DNA of 64,000 nucleotides from QHXQ01 sp045807745 (GCA_045807745.1 JBJMGT010000012.1:165955-229954); one strand, 5' to 3'; positions 10,927-20,405 are shown, counted from the first letter of the stretch. Notes: generated from the letters alone by a model not told the origin. Program-made: numbers and translations.

Positions 10927-12939
10927 GTGATAGGAGTTCGCTGCCCCCGCCTCCGCCCGTTAGTCATCCTTCTTTGTCTCGCAGGGCAGATACTGCAAGT
11001 ATCCGCTCAACAGCCGACCGGCGCGTCGCCGCAATCATCCGCGCCTGTGCAAGCCGAGCCGGCCTTGCCGCCTTACTACGATTATCCTTACGGCAGCGAG
11101 ACCACGACGCGGCGCACGTTGACCGTAGACGACGCTGTTGCGCTCGCGCTCGCGAACGCTTCTGTCTATCAGCAGGCGCTCCTTGACGAGCGGAGCGCCA
11201 GAGAGGACGTGCGGCAGGCGCGCACAGCCTTCCTGCCGCAGTTCAGCGCGCCGCTCAGCTACATCGGCACGACGCCCTCGCAGGTGCATGTGCCGGGCGA
11301 CCCGCTCATCTTCAGCTTTGCCAGCGCAATCGCCATCAACGAGACGACCGCGTTTCTAAACGCCACCGGCCCCATCGATCTGTCGGGGCGTCTGCGCGCT
11401 TCGCTCCGGCGCAGTCGCGCGCTGCTCGGTGCGGCGCGGGCCGGCACACAGGTCGCGCGCCGCGAACTGGTCTTAGCCACCGTCGATGCTTACTACGGCC
11501 TCGTCCTCGCGCGTCAACGTCGCCGGCTCGCCGACGAGACGCTTGCGCTCGCCGAAGGTTTCGTTAATCTGGCGGAGCGTTTGCGCCAGCGCGGCGAGGG
11601 TGAAGAGGCAGACGTGTTCCGCGCCCGCTCCGCCGCCGCCGCGCGGCGCGATGAACTCGAACAGGCGCGGCTCGCGGAGTCGGCAGCGATGAGTCTGCTG
11701 CGCGTCTTAACCGGCGTCGATTTCGTCACGCACATTGGCGTCACGCGCCCGACGCAGGACGTGCCGACGGCCGCAGACTTCATGGGCTACACCGAAGAGT
11801 TGATCAAGGCGCGCCCGGAGTTGGCGCAGTTAGACGCGCAAGCGCAAGCGGCCCGCGCAGAAGAGCGCGTCGCGCGCAGCGAGTTGCGCCCCGATCTGAT
11901 TTACAGTTTGAACGGCGGCTTCGACGCGGCCGACGTGCATCATCTACGGCAGTATTCAGGCGGCGCGGCCGTCATCAGTCTCAATATTCCGCTCTGGAAT
12001 TTCGGCGCGAGTAAGAGTCGCGCGACGCAGGCCCGTCTGCGCGCGCGTGCGTTAGAGGTGCAGCGCGAGAGTCTGGTGCAGCAGTTGCGGCAGGAATTTT
12101 ACACGCAACGCGCCGCCGCGCTCTCAGCCCTAGCGCGCATCAAGACGGCGGAACAGGCCGCCAATGCCGCGCAGCAAAATCTCAATCTAATCTTTGTGCG
12201 CTACCGGCAGGGCGACGCGTCGATCACCGACGTGATCGACGCGCAAGCGAATTACGCCGACACACGGCTCGCTTACTATCAAGCCATCGGCGATTACCAC
12301 ACCGCACGCGTGCGCCTCGAAGTTGATCCGACGCAAAAGACAGTCGGGCCGAACGCGTCCATGCACGGTGCGGCAGCCGGCGGGCGCGTATGCGCCTTAA
12401 CTGAAGCACAAGCGCCCGCGTTAGGCGGGTTGCGTCTGGGGCTGAACGCAACGGAAGTCGCGGCCGCTTGGCCCGGCTTAAAGGTTGAGCCGGTGAATGA
12501 ATTCGGCGTGGCGCAAGCCGTGTTGCGGGGCGGCGAGTTGAGCACGCGGGCGGCCGGCGTGCCCTTCGCGGCCGACCTTGATGCGATCAATCTGGAGTTT
12601 ATCGACGGGCGCTTAGCGCTGGCACGCTTCAACTATCGCGCGACAAATAAATGGGAGAGCAAGGATCAATTTCTCTCCGCTGTCGCGGCGCAACTTGGAC
12701 TAAAGGGGCCGTGGCAGGCGTTCTACGATTGGCAGGATAAGAGCATCAGGGACGAGCAAGACCTGCGCGATCTGGCGCTCGAATGCGCCGGCTTCCGCCT
12801 GCGTGTAGGTATAGGCATCGAAGGCATCGGCGCGGATCAGACGCCGCACGTAACGCTGGAAGACGTAGCCGCCGCCCGCACCGTCAGGCAACGCGAAGAT
12901 GAGAAGAAGCGCCGCGCACAAGAGCCGCCGAAGCCTTAG
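10927..12939 (+). CDS. TolC-like outer-membrane efflux protein with extra C-terminal domain
   Basis: A 670-residue exported protein. The GTG start at 10927 has GGAG upstream and is followed by a signal peptide ending near VSAQ. Residues about 65-470 carry the two long-helix repeats of outer-membrane efflux proteins (TLTVDDAVALALANAS; LNIPLWNFGASKSRATQA; FVRYRQGDASITDVIDAQAN). From residue 479 on there is a domain of about 190 residues (GGLRLGLNATEVAAAWPGL) not part of TolC, resembling stand-alone secreted acidobacterial domains. No membrane-fusion or RND partner lies next to it, so it is an orphan channel. The TolC part is secure; the role of the extension is unknown. Confidence 0.87.
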   Translation: MIGVRCPRLRPLVILLCLAGQILQVSAQQPTGASPQSSAPVQAEPALPPYYDYPYGSETTTRRTLTVDDAVALALANASVYQQALLDERSAREDVRQARTAFLPQFSAPLSYIGTTPSQVHVPGDPLIFSFASAIAINETTAFLNATGPIDLSGRLRASLRRSRALLGAARAGTQVARRELVLATVDAYYGLVLARQRRRLADETLALAEGFVNLAERLRQRGEGEEADVFRARSAAAARRDELEQARLAESAAMSLLRVLTGVDFVTHIGVTRPTQDVPTAADFMGYTEELIKARPELAQLDAQAQAARAEERVARSELRPDLIYSLNGGFDAADVHHLRQYSGGAAVISLNIPLWNFGASKSRATQARLRARALEVQRESLVQQLRQEFYTQRAAALSALARIKTAEQAANAAQQNLNLIFVRYRQGDASITDVIDAQANYADTRLAYYQAIGDYHTARVRLEVDPTQKTVGPNASMHGAAAGGRVCALTEAQAPALGGLRLGLNATEVAAAWPGLKVEPVNEFGVAQAVLRGGELSTRAAGVPFAADLDAINLEFIDGRLALARFNYRATNKWESKDQFLSAVAAQLGLKGPWQAFYDWQDKSIRDEQDLRDLALECAGFRLRVGIGIEGIGADQTPHVTLEDVAAARTVRQREDEKKRRAQEPPKP

Positions 12940-12953
12940 CGCGGTTCAATCGC

Positions 12954-13418
12954 TCACGGCTGGATGTAGCTGAACTCCAAGCGGAGCGCTTGCCAGCGCC
13001 CGTCACGTTTGACGAGGCGTTGCTGGAAACGAAACTGGATCGGCACAGGCGTACTTTCCGCTGTCATTGTCCTGAGCAGCATGCGTCCGGTCGTCTCGGC
13101 CTTGTGCCCGTGGATGCCGATCTCCAGATCATGCACCTCGCACAAGCCGGCGATGCTCTGCGGCAGCGATGCACGTAGAAAGGCGCGGGCCTGTGCTTTG
13201 GGCGTCGTCGTGCCGTCAACCGTCAGCATCTGAAACTCGTCCGCCCAGATGCGGTCGAGTACGGCCGCGTGATTCTCCAACACGCCTTCGCATTCGTCGT
13301 TGACCAGCCGCGTCAACTCCTGCCTGTCGTCGTTGTCCTTGCGCGGGTCGTTAGCTGCTTGGGTTAGCAGAGGGAATGAACATAACAGCGCGATGATGAA
13401 GCAACAGCTTTTCGTCAT
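12954..13418 (-). CDS. Secreted SnoaL/DUF4440-like protein
   Basis: A 154-residue protein with a clear signal peptide (hydrophobic core after TKSCC, cut near TQAA). The mature part has the nuclear-transport-factor-2-like pattern of DUF4440: an N-terminal helix (ELTRLVNDECEGVLENHA), LDRIWADEFQMLTVDG, and the closing strand pair with FQQRLVKRDGRWQALRLE. Such cone-shaped folds bind small ligands, but most members have no known function. It is convergent with the TolC-like gene, 14 bases away. Confidence 0.8.
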   Translation of the reverse strand: MTKSCCFIIALLCSFPLLTQAANDPRKDNDDRQELTRLVNDECEGVLENHAAVLDRIWADEFQMLTVDGTTTPKAQARAFLRASLPQSIAGLCEVHDLEIGIHGHKAETTGRMLLRTMTAESTPVPIQFRFQQRLVKRDGRWQALRLEFSYIQP

Positions 13419-13617
13419 GTCTTAGCAGACTCCTACGGGCAGCGCGGTATTAAGACGGCGGCGATATTAACATCGATTGTCCATCGGTCATGATCCATCC
13501 GTTGTGCAACTTCTTTTTGCGTGTGATACACTGTGCCGCAGTTGCAACTCAACGGGCGCACAGGCCATGCGCGTGTGCGCAGCAAGCTGTAGCGTCTGAT
13601 CTAAAATGGAGGCAAGC

Positions 13618-14076
13618 ATGTCGTTTAATAAACTGATCGTCGTCGGCAATCTGGGGCGCGACCCCGAACTGCGTTACACGCCGCAGGGCACACCCCTCTG
13701 CACGTTCAGCATCGCGAGCAACGAGCGGCGCAAGACGAGCGCAGGCGAGCAGCAGGACGTGACCACTTGGTTTCGCGTGACGGTCTGGGGGCGACAGGCG
13801 GAGACCGTCGCGCAGTATCTGACGAAGGGCAAGAGCGTCTTCGTTGAAGGGCGGCTGCACGTCGAAGAGTGGACGGACAAGGACGGCAAGCCGCGCCACA
13901 CGCTTGAGTTGAATGCGAGCGACGTGCAGTTCCTCGGCGGCGCGGGCGGCGGCGACAAGATCGGCATCCCGGCCGCCGCCACACGACCGGGTGGCGCAGC
14001 CCGCGCTGCCGCGCAGACGGCCGGTGGCGCACCGCAAACTGCGGCCGATGAAGACGACGACGGAATTCCGTTCTAA
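13618..14076 (+). CDS. ssb: Single-stranded DNA-binding protein
   Basis: A 152-residue SSB. The OB-fold begins SFNKLIVVGNLGRDPELRY and contains WFRVTVWGRQAETVAQYL and GKSVFVEGRLH; a Gly/Ala-rich linker leads to the acidic tip DDDGIPF that recruits repair and replication partners. The ATG at 13618 is used because TGGAGG lies 5 bases upstream; an upstream in-frame ATG at 13606 contains that ribosome binding site. A possible promoter with TACACT as -10 sits near 13530. It is followed after 42 bases by an XPB-type helicase and a Bax1-type nuclease, suggesting a repair operon. Confidence 0.96.
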   Translation: MSFNKLIVVGNLGRDPELRYTPQGTPLCTFSIASNERRKTSAGEQQDVTTWFRVTVWGRQAETVAQYLTKGKSVFVEGRLHVEEWTDKDGKPRHTLELNASDVQFLGGAGGGDKIGIPAAATRPGGAARAAAQTAGGAPQTAADEDDDGIPF

Positions 14077-14118
14077 CGTGCAACAACAACCGGACGAACG
14101 CGGGCCGGCATTAGCAGC

Positions 14119-15534
14119 ATGAGCGAGGCCGTAGAGATAGTCTTGCGCTTTGACGCGGGCACGCTCGTGCTTGACGGGGCGGGGCGCGAGTTCACGCCGC
14201 CGCCCGCGTTTCGTTGGGACGCACGCGTGCTGCGTTGGCGCGCGCCGGCTTTGAGTTATAGACTTGTCGTCAAAGATTTGCTCCGCCGGCAAAGTCCATA
14301 CACGGACAAGGCGCGCGCCTATCTCAAGTTCGATTTTCCCACTAAGCTCCTCACCGAGCCACGCCCTTATCAACAGCAGGCGATCAACGAGTGGCGGCGC
14401 GCCGAGCGCTGCGGCGTCGTGATCCTGCCGACCGGCGCAGGCAAGAGCCTCGTCGCGCAGATGGCGATTGAATTGTGCCAGCGCTCGACGCTCGTTGTCG
14501 TCCCGACCATCGATCTGATGAATCAGTGGTACGACCTACTGCTCTCGTGCTTCAACGCCGAAGTCGGTCTTATCGGCGGCGGCTACTACGAGATCGGCGC
14601 GTTGACGATCACCACTTACGCGTCGGCCTTCCGCTTCATGGAGCGCTTGGGCGATCAGTTTGGCCTGCTCATCTTCGACGAATGCCATCATCTGCCGTCG
14701 AGCGTCTACCGCTTCGCGGCCGAGATGGCGCTCGCGCCGTTCCGGCTGGGCCTCACGGCCACGCCGGAGCGCGCTGACGGGGCGGAGCGCGAGTTGACGC
14801 GCCTTGTCGGCCCGTTCGTCTATCGACGCGGCGCGCATGAATTGGCCGGCGAGTATCTGGCGGACTACAGCATCGTGCGCATCAACGTCCGGCTCAGCAG
14901 TGAAGAGCGCGCCACATACGAACGCGAGCGCAGTGTCTTTCGCCGCTTTCTGCAAGAGAAGGGGATCGAGCTAAACACGCTCGACGGCTGGCAACGGTTT
15001 GTCGCGGCGAGCGCGCGGAGCGAACAGGGCCGGCGCGCCATGCTCGCTTATCGCGAGTCGAAGCGCATTGCGCTCGGCACGGATAGTAAACTGCGCGTGC
15101 TGGCGGAACTGCTACAACGCCACCGCCGCGAACGCACGCTCATCTTCACCGCCGAGAACGACATGGTCTATCGCATCTCAGAACAGTTCTTCATCCCCGC
15201 GATCACGCATCAGACAGGCGTGAAGGAGCGGCGCGAATGGCTCGCAGCATTCAACGCAGGCGAGGTGCTGGCGCTTGCCACCTCGAAGGTCTTGAACGAA
15301 GGCATCAACATCCCGGCCGCGTCAGTCGCCATTGTGCTCTCCGGCTCCGGCTCGGAGCGCGAACACATACAGCGTCTGGGCCGCATCCTGCGCCCACAGC
15401 CCGGCAAAGAGGCCATCCTGTATGAAGTCGTCGCGGGCGAGACGACCGAAGAACATATCAGTCAGCGCCGCAGCGCAGGCGCACAGTTCGACGGCGTGCA
15501 GTATCAAACGCCGCAACCTTGGTTGATGAGGTAG
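14119..15534 (+). CDS. XPB/Ssl2-type superfamily 2 DNA helicase
   Basis: A 471-residue SF2 helicase. Walker A PTGAGKS is at residues 104-110, the Walker B/DExH box is DECHH at about 187-191, and motif III/IV features include LGLTATPERADG. Motif V reads LNEGINIPAA and motif VI QRLGRILRP, followed by the C-terminal EEHISQRR of XPB-like enzymes. The N-terminal 80 residues match the damage-recognition-like lead of short XPB proteins. In archaea XPB pairs with the nuclease Bax1; here the very next gene is a Bax1-type protein, which supports a nucleotide-excision-repair role. It lies 42 bases downstream of ssb. Confidence 0.9.
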   Translation: MSEAVEIVLRFDAGTLVLDGAGREFTPPPAFRWDARVLRWRAPALSYRLVVKDLLRRQSPYTDKARAYLKFDFPTKLLTEPRPYQQQAINEWRRAERCGVVILPTGAGKSLVAQMAIELCQRSTLVVVPTIDLMNQWYDLLLSCFNAEVGLIGGGYYEIGALTITTYASAFRFMERLGDQFGLLIFDECHHLPSSVYRFAAEMALAPFRLGLTATPERADGAERELTRLVGPFVYRRGAHELAGEYLADYSIVRINVRLSSEERATYERERSVFRRFLQEKGIELNTLDGWQRFVAASARSEQGRRAMLAYRESKRIALGTDSKLRVLAELLQRHRRERTLIFTAENDMVYRISEQFFIPAITHQTGVKERREWLAAFNAGEVLALATSKVLNEGINIPAASVAIVLSGSGSEREHIQRLGRILRPQPGKEAILYEVVAGETTEEHISQRRSAGAQFDGVQYQTPQPWLMR

Positions 15535-15542
15535 AGCGACAG

Positions 15543-16748
15543 ATGTTGACGGCCGATCTCGCGCAGAGCTGGCAGCGCGGCGACCAGACGGGGCCGCGCT
15601 TGATTGACGCGGCCGACGTAGACTACTTGAGCGACGCGGCCGCGCTCAGCAAACTTTTCCAACAGCACGACGGGCGCGCGCGCATTGAGCTTGACGAGGC
15701 GCTCGCTGAGCACGTCGGTCTCGGCACGGACTATCGCATCCAACGCGGCTTAATCAAGCTGCTCCTTGATCGCTGCACGTTCGAGACGGTCGCCGCGAAA
15801 GACCCGGTCGAAATCCGCCGCGCTCTGTTTCGCAAGGCCGGCGCACACTATCCTCTGCGCAACGGCAGTCCGGCGGCGACCGAACTTGTGGCCGAAGTCG
15901 CGCGCGAGCTTGAATGCCCGCCCGCTGATCTGCTCGCGGCGCTCTACGCCGACTTGCCGGAGCGACAAAAGTTAATCAGCTTCGAGCGCATCGCGCCGCG
16001 CGAGCTGTTAGACCTCTACAACGTCGCGCAGGCGCAGGCGCTGCTCTATCGCTGCGTGGAGCTGCATTTGACAATCGAGCCGCAAGCGCCGAGCGGCTAC
16101 CGCGAGCTATTCAATGCGATCAAAGCCTATCGCCTGCTGCACACGATCAAGGGCAACGCGGCGACGGGTTACGAAGTGCGCGTTGACGGCCCGCTCTCGC
16201 TCTTTCAACGCTCGCAGAAGTACGGCGTGCAGATGGCCGTCTTTCTGCCCGCGCTCTTGCTGTGCGCGGGCTGGCGCATGCGCGCAGAGATCGCGCCGAA
16301 GCCGCCGCACGCGCGCGCCTTCTTCGAGTTGGACAGTCGCCAGAAACGCCTGCGCTCGCATTACCGCACGGTGACGTTCTACGCGCGGCCGGACGAAGAC
16401 GAGTTGGCGGAACGTTGGGCGCGCTGCGACACCCCTTGGACGCTCGAAGTGAACACGGAAGTCGTCGCGCTCGGCGCGAGCGCCTTCATTCCCGATTACG
16501 TGCTCGCGCACCCGGACGGGCGGCGCGTCTATCTCGAACTGCTGGGTTTTTGGACGCCGCAGCATCTCGTCGCGCGGCTGCGTGAATTTCAACACGCGGG
16601 CTTTACGCAATTCATCTTGGCCGCTTCGGACGAGCTACGCGGCAGTCGCGACCCGCTGCCGCAGATACCGCCGCACGTCGTCGTTTACAAAAGCAAGCTC
16701 AACCCCACAGAGATCATCGCGGCGCTCGGCACGGGCAACTGTTATTGA
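15543..16748 (+). CDS. Bax1/DUF790-type nuclease, XPB partner
   Basis: A 401-residue protein of the DUF790 (Bax1) family, recognised from its start (MLTADLA, LIDAADVDYL), the middle segment (RELLDLYNVAQAQALLYR) and the C-terminal nuclease-like strand-turn-strand FIPDYVLAHPDG-RRVYLELLGFW, where Asp and Glu fit a PD-(D/E)XK active site. In archaea Bax1 is a structure-specific nuclease that works with XPB in excision repair. The ATG at 15543 lies 8 bases after the helicase stop; a TTG at 15519 overlapping the helicase is a less likely start. The adjacency to an XPB helicase matches the archaeal arrangement. Confidence 0.88.
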   Translation: MLTADLAQSWQRGDQTGPRLIDAADVDYLSDAAALSKLFQQHDGRARIELDEALAEHVGLGTDYRIQRGLIKLLLDRCTFETVAAKDPVEIRRALFRKAGAHYPLRNGSPAATELVAEVARELECPPADLLAALYADLPERQKLISFERIAPRELLDLYNVAQAQALLYRCVELHLTIEPQAPSGYRELFNAIKAYRLLHTIKGNAATGYEVRVDGPLSLFQRSQKYGVQMAVFLPALLLCAGWRMRAEIAPKPPHARAFFELDSRQKRLRSHYRTVTFYARPDEDELAERWARCDTPWTLEVNTEVVALGASAFIPDYVLAHPDGRRVYLELLGFWTPQHLVARLREFQHAGFTQFILAASDELRGSRDPLPQIPPHVVVYKSKLNPTEIIAALGTGNCY

Positions 16749-16969
16749 TTCTGATTACCGAACCTGAGCCGATACTCCTGCGAGTTCATAAACCCGTTGA
16801 CCATCGTGCGGAAGTCCGTCAGGGACGAAATTTTGTCTATGAACGACGAGACAACAGGGACGGAACAAAACCATATTACCTAAGGCCATTTATCACGCGA
16901 AAACCGACGCGGGCAAGCAGCCCGACCTAACACGCTGTAGTTTGCTGAAAGATACTTGCGCTGCCAGAG

Positions 16970-17704
16970 ATGTTAACAGCGATACGAGAGGCTGACGGGC
17001 AGAAGCTGGGCGCTTGGGAAGCGGATAAGCGCGACCGCCCGTTCGTCTGCTTCTGCTGCCAGCGCGTGGTGACATTGAAGCAGGGCGGCATCCTCGCGCC
17101 GCACTTCGCGCATCGCCCGCCCGTCGTGTGCGAGTACGGCACGGGCGAGTCGGAAGCGCACCGCCGCTGCAAGCTCGCGATCTACGAAACCCTCAGCGCC
17201 GACCCGCGCGTGACCAAATGTGAGCTGGAAAGAAATCTCGGCACGGTCAGACCGGACGTGAGCGCATACCTCTACGGCGTGCCCGTCGCCATCGAAGTGC
17301 AACTCAGTTCTCTGTCGCTCGCTAAGATTGCTTACCGCACCAGCGAGTACGCGCGCAAAGGCATCTACGTGTTATGGCTGCCGGTTTATCACGACCGGCT
17401 TGAGCAGGACTTATACGCGCCGCGCCCTTGGGAACTCTGGCTGCATGCGGCTTACGCCGGGCGCATCTACTACTGGCTCGCCGGTGCGACCGTCCGCCCC
17501 CTACACTTCCGCGACTACCTGATCAACGTCCGCGGGCGCACACGCGATTATAAGAAACTGTCGCGCCGCAAAGTGCCGCTCGCAGGCCCGCCGCTCGATC
17601 TGCTCATACACTTCAAACCCTACAACCGCGCCGCATGGGCCGAGCGCCCCTTTAGCGGCCCCCGCGCCAAGCTCTTAGTTGATACGATTGATCGTTGGTA
17701 CTAA
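16970..17704 (+). CDS. CoiA-like competence/nuclease family protein
   Basis: A 244-residue protein. The N-terminus has a Cys-rich element followed by a His motif (CFCCQRVVTLKQG and APHFAHRP), as in CoiA-like proteins. The middle has VRPDVSAYLYGVPVAIEVQLSSLS, matching the PD-(D/E)XK-like nuclease core (Asp, then Glu-x-Gln) of that family. CoiA promotes recombination of incoming DNA in competent Firmicutes; outside that group the role is uncertain. It follows the Bax1-type gene after about 220 bases holding no convincing gene. The DNA-processing role is inferred from family and neighbours. Confidence 0.8.
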   Translation: MLTAIREADGQKLGAWEADKRDRPFVCFCCQRVVTLKQGGILAPHFAHRPPVVCEYGTGESEAHRRCKLAIYETLSADPRVTKCELERNLGTVRPDVSAYLYGVPVAIEVQLSSLSLAKIAYRTSEYARKGIYVLWLPVYHDRLEQDLYAPRPWELWLHAAYAGRIYYWLAGATVRPLHFRDYLINVRGRTRDYKKLSRRKVPLAGPPLDLLIHFKPYNRAAWAERPFSGPRAKLLVDTIDRWY

Positions 17705-17765
17705 AGTAAGCGGTGCACGATCAAGCCAACAAGAGTTTACGTTTGACCTGAACCGCCAGCCGGGC

Positions 17766-18866
17766 ATGCACAGACTGATCAAGTATGCGATGTTCATCTC
17801 CCTTGGTCTGCTGACAGGGACGGTCTGCTGGTACGCCTTCTATACGCTGGTCTCGTTCGTGCGTCGTTGGCGCACGCTGCCCACGCCTTTACGCGCCGGG
17901 CGTGCTTCGCTCTGGCGCGACCCCGGCGCGGTGGCCGAACTCGACTTCACACACGGCCCCGGCGGCGCGGACGGCGCGCCTATCTCTCCCTTCACATTTC
18001 TGCAAGAGCACGCGACCGGCTCGAACCCTTGCCTGTCAGTGCGCGACGCGCGCGGGCGCACTTGGCGCGTCAAGTGGGGCGATGAAGTGCGCTCCGAAAC
18101 ATTTGCCACGCGGCTCGCTTGGGCCGCCGGTTATCACGTCGAGCCTTGTTACTTCGTCGCCGCCGGTCGGATTGAAGGCGCGACCGAGTTGGGGCGTGCG
18201 CGCACTTGCGTCGGTGCGGACTGCACGTTCACGGATGCACGCTTCGAGTTGGACGAGGCGGGCGTGCGCAAGCTGTTCGACGAGCACGGCTGGGCTTGGA
18301 ACGACAACCCGTTTACGGGCACGCGCGAGTTGAATGGATTGAAGATCATGTTGATGCTCACGTCGAACTGGGACAACAAGGACGTGCGCGACGTGGGGCG
18401 CGGCTCGAACACGGCCATCTTCGAGCACCGTCTGAGCGACGGCGAATTGGAAGCGCGTTATCTCTTTATCGACTGGGGCGCATCAATGGGTCGTTGGGGC
18501 ACGCCGTTCGAGCGCAGCAAGTGGGACGTTGCGGGTTACGAGACACAGACGCCGGATTTCGTGCTCGGCGTCGAAGCAGGCTTCGTGCAATGGGGCTACA
18601 TCGGGCAGCGCACGGATGATGCGCGCGCGCAGATTAGCGGCGCGGACGTGGCGTGGCTCTACCAATCCATCGGGCGCATCACGGACGCGCAACTCCGCGC
18701 CGGTCTCGCCGCCAGCGGCGCAACCGTTGAAGAGGTCGAACGCTTCACGCGCGCCCTGCGCCGCCGGCTGGATCAACTCAAGCGCGTCTGCGATGAAGCG
18801 GCCGAGCGCAATCTCGCCGCAGACGCGGCCGACAATGCGCCCGATAGTCTATCCGCCCGCGCGTAA
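17766..18866 (+). CDS. Membrane-anchored atypical kinase-like protein (unrecognised family)
   Basis: About 366 residues from the ATG at 17766 (an upstream in-frame start would overlap the CoiA-like gene). Residues 9-33 form one membrane segment, so the rest lies outside or at the membrane. I do not recognise a named family, but the spacing of motifs resembles kinase folds of the HipA/PI3K-like type: VKWGDE with Lys103, SETFATRL after it, SNWDNKD with Asp203/Asn204/Asp206, and FIDWGAS with Asp236. Those would correspond to the ATP-anchoring Lys, the catalytic loop and the metal-binding Asp. The kinase idea is my inference. Confidence 0.7.
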   Translation: MHRLIKYAMFISLGLLTGTVCWYAFYTLVSFVRRWRTLPTPLRAGRASLWRDPGAVAELDFTHGPGGADGAPISPFTFLQEHATGSNPCLSVRDARGRTWRVKWGDEVRSETFATRLAWAAGYHVEPCYFVAAGRIEGATELGRARTCVGADCTFTDARFELDEAGVRKLFDEHGWAWNDNPFTGTRELNGLKIMLMLTSNWDNKDVRDVGRGSNTAIFEHRLSDGELEARYLFIDWGASMGRWGTPFERSKWDVAGYETQTPDFVLGVEAGFVQWGYIGQRTDDARAQISGADVAWLYQSIGRITDAQLRAGLAASGATVEEVERFTRALRRRLDQLKRVCDEAAERNLAADAADNAPDSLSARA

Positions 18867-18990
18867 CAGATCGCGCGGCGCTGCAAGCTGGCTGCCTTAA
18901 TGTTTGTGTAATAGTATAAGCGCACCCAAACAGTCTGAAGCCTGAATGCGTCGAGGCGCATGGCATAGTCGGCAGGAGCGAGCGGCGGTT

Positions 18991-20394
18991 GTGAGTGCAC
19001 AGCCCACAGTGATGAAGTATGGCGGCACGTCGGTTGAAGACGCGCAGGCGTTCCGGCGCGTCGCAGCGACGGTCGCGGCTGAGCGCGACCAGAGACCCGT
19101 CGTCGTCGTCTCCGCCATCAGCCGCATGACCGACGCACTGCTCGCGGCCGTCAGCGCCGCCGCCGCCGGTCACGCAAGCGCAGCAGACGACGCACTCGAC
19201 CCACACCTCGCGCGCCACCGAGAGATTGCGACCGAGTTGCTCAGTCAGACGGAGGCTGAAGCGTTCGCGGCCGAACTCGCCAACGCACAACGCGCGCTGG
19301 CCGCTCTGTGGTCGCGTTGTGCGACCGAGCCGCGCGCGCTGCCCGCCCTGCAAGATGAGATCGTCGCTTACGGCGAACGCCTGTCGGCGACATTGCTGGC
19401 GGCAGTCTTGCGCGCCGCCGGCTTGCCCGCGCGTTACGTGGACGCGCGCCGCTGCATCGTCACTGATGAGCAGTTCGGCCGCGCCACCCCACAGACTAAC
19501 GAGACGACGCGCCGCACGTGTGCTGAACTCGGCGCGGTGCTCGACGGCGATGAGACTCCAGTACTCGGCGGCTTCATCGCGGCAACTGCGAGCGGCGCAA
19601 CTACGACCTTGGGGCGCGGCGGCTCGGACTACACGGCGGCGCTCGTCGGCGCATGTCTCGGCGCGCGCGAGATTCAAATCTGGACGGACGTGGCGGGCGT
19701 GCTCGCCGCCGACCCGCGCATCGTGCCGCACGCACAGACGATCCCGCGCCTCTCTTACGCCGAGGCCGCGGAGCTGGCCTTCTTCGGCGCGAAGGTCTTG
19801 CACCCGAAGACGATTCTGCCGGCGGTCGTGCGCGGCATCCCCGTCCGCATCTGCAACTCGCGCGACGCAAGCGCGGGCGACACGGTCATCTACTACGACA
19901 CGGACAAGACGCCGCACACCGTCAAAGCCATCGCACACAAACGCGGCGTGACCATCGTGCACGTCACCTCCGCGCGCATGCTCGGTGCATACGGTTTTCT
20001 GCGCGCGCTGTTTGAAGTCTTCGAGCGGCAGCGCACGGCAGTCGATGTCGTCGCTACTTCCGAAGTCTCCGTCTCGCTCTCGCTCGACGAGACGGACGCG
20101 CTCGACGTGATCGAGCAAGACCTGAACCGGCTCGGCGCGGTCAAGGTCGAGCGCAACCGCGCCATCGTCTGCGTCGTCGGCGAGGGGTTGCGCAACACGC
20201 CCGGCATCGCGGCCAAAGTCTTTACGGCCGTGCGCAACATCAACGTCATGCTCATCTCGCAAGGCGCATCGAGCATCAACCTGACCTTTGTCGTCGAGGA
20301 AGAGACGGTCGATCAAGCCGTCAGACAACTACATCAAGCATTCTTCGAGCGCGACACACGCGAGTTGTACCAGACCGCGATGCTCGATCACTGA
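18991..20394 (+). CDS. lysC: Aspartate kinase
   Basis: A 467-residue monofunctional aspartokinase catalysing the first step of the aspartate family pathway. Visible features are VMKYGGTSVEDA (nucleotide/aspartate site), VVVSAISRMTDAL, GGFIAATASGATTTLGRGGSDY, WTDVAGVLAADPR and FFGAKVLHPKT, then two C-terminal ACT domains (VTIVHVTSARML and RAIVCVVGEGLRNTPGIAAK) that usually mediate feedback by lysine. Length matches E. coli LysC (449). I prefer the GTG at 18991 with AGGAG upstream over the ATG at 18946, because the family begins close to the KYGGTS strand. First gene of a lysine/diaminopimelate operon; dapE follows after 11 bases. Confidence 0.94.
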   Translation: MSAQPTVMKYGGTSVEDAQAFRRVAATVAAERDQRPVVVVSAISRMTDALLAAVSAAAAGHASAADDALDPHLARHREIATELLSQTEAEAFAAELANAQRALAALWSRCATEPRALPALQDEIVAYGERLSATLLAAVLRAAGLPARYVDARRCIVTDEQFGRATPQTNETTRRTCAELGAVLDGDETPVLGGFIAATASGATTTLGRGGSDYTAALVGACLGAREIQIWTDVAGVLAADPRIVPHAQTIPRLSYAEAAELAFFGAKVLHPKTILPAVVRGIPVRICNSRDASAGDTVIYYDTDKTPHTVKAIAHKRGVTIVHVTSARMLGAYGFLRALFEVFERQRTAVDVVATSEVSVSLSLDETDALDVIEQDLNRLGAVKVERNRAIVCVVGEGLRNTPGIAAKVFTAVRNINVMLISQGASSINLTFVVEEETVDQAVRQLHQAFFERDTRELYQTAMLDH

Positions 20395-20405
20395 AGCTCA
20401 CGCAC

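Noticed and set aside
18778..20328. 516-codon minus-strand open frame opposite lysC
   Set aside because: It mirrors lysC codon usage in a GC-rich genome, has no recognisable domain, and lysC on the other strand is certain.
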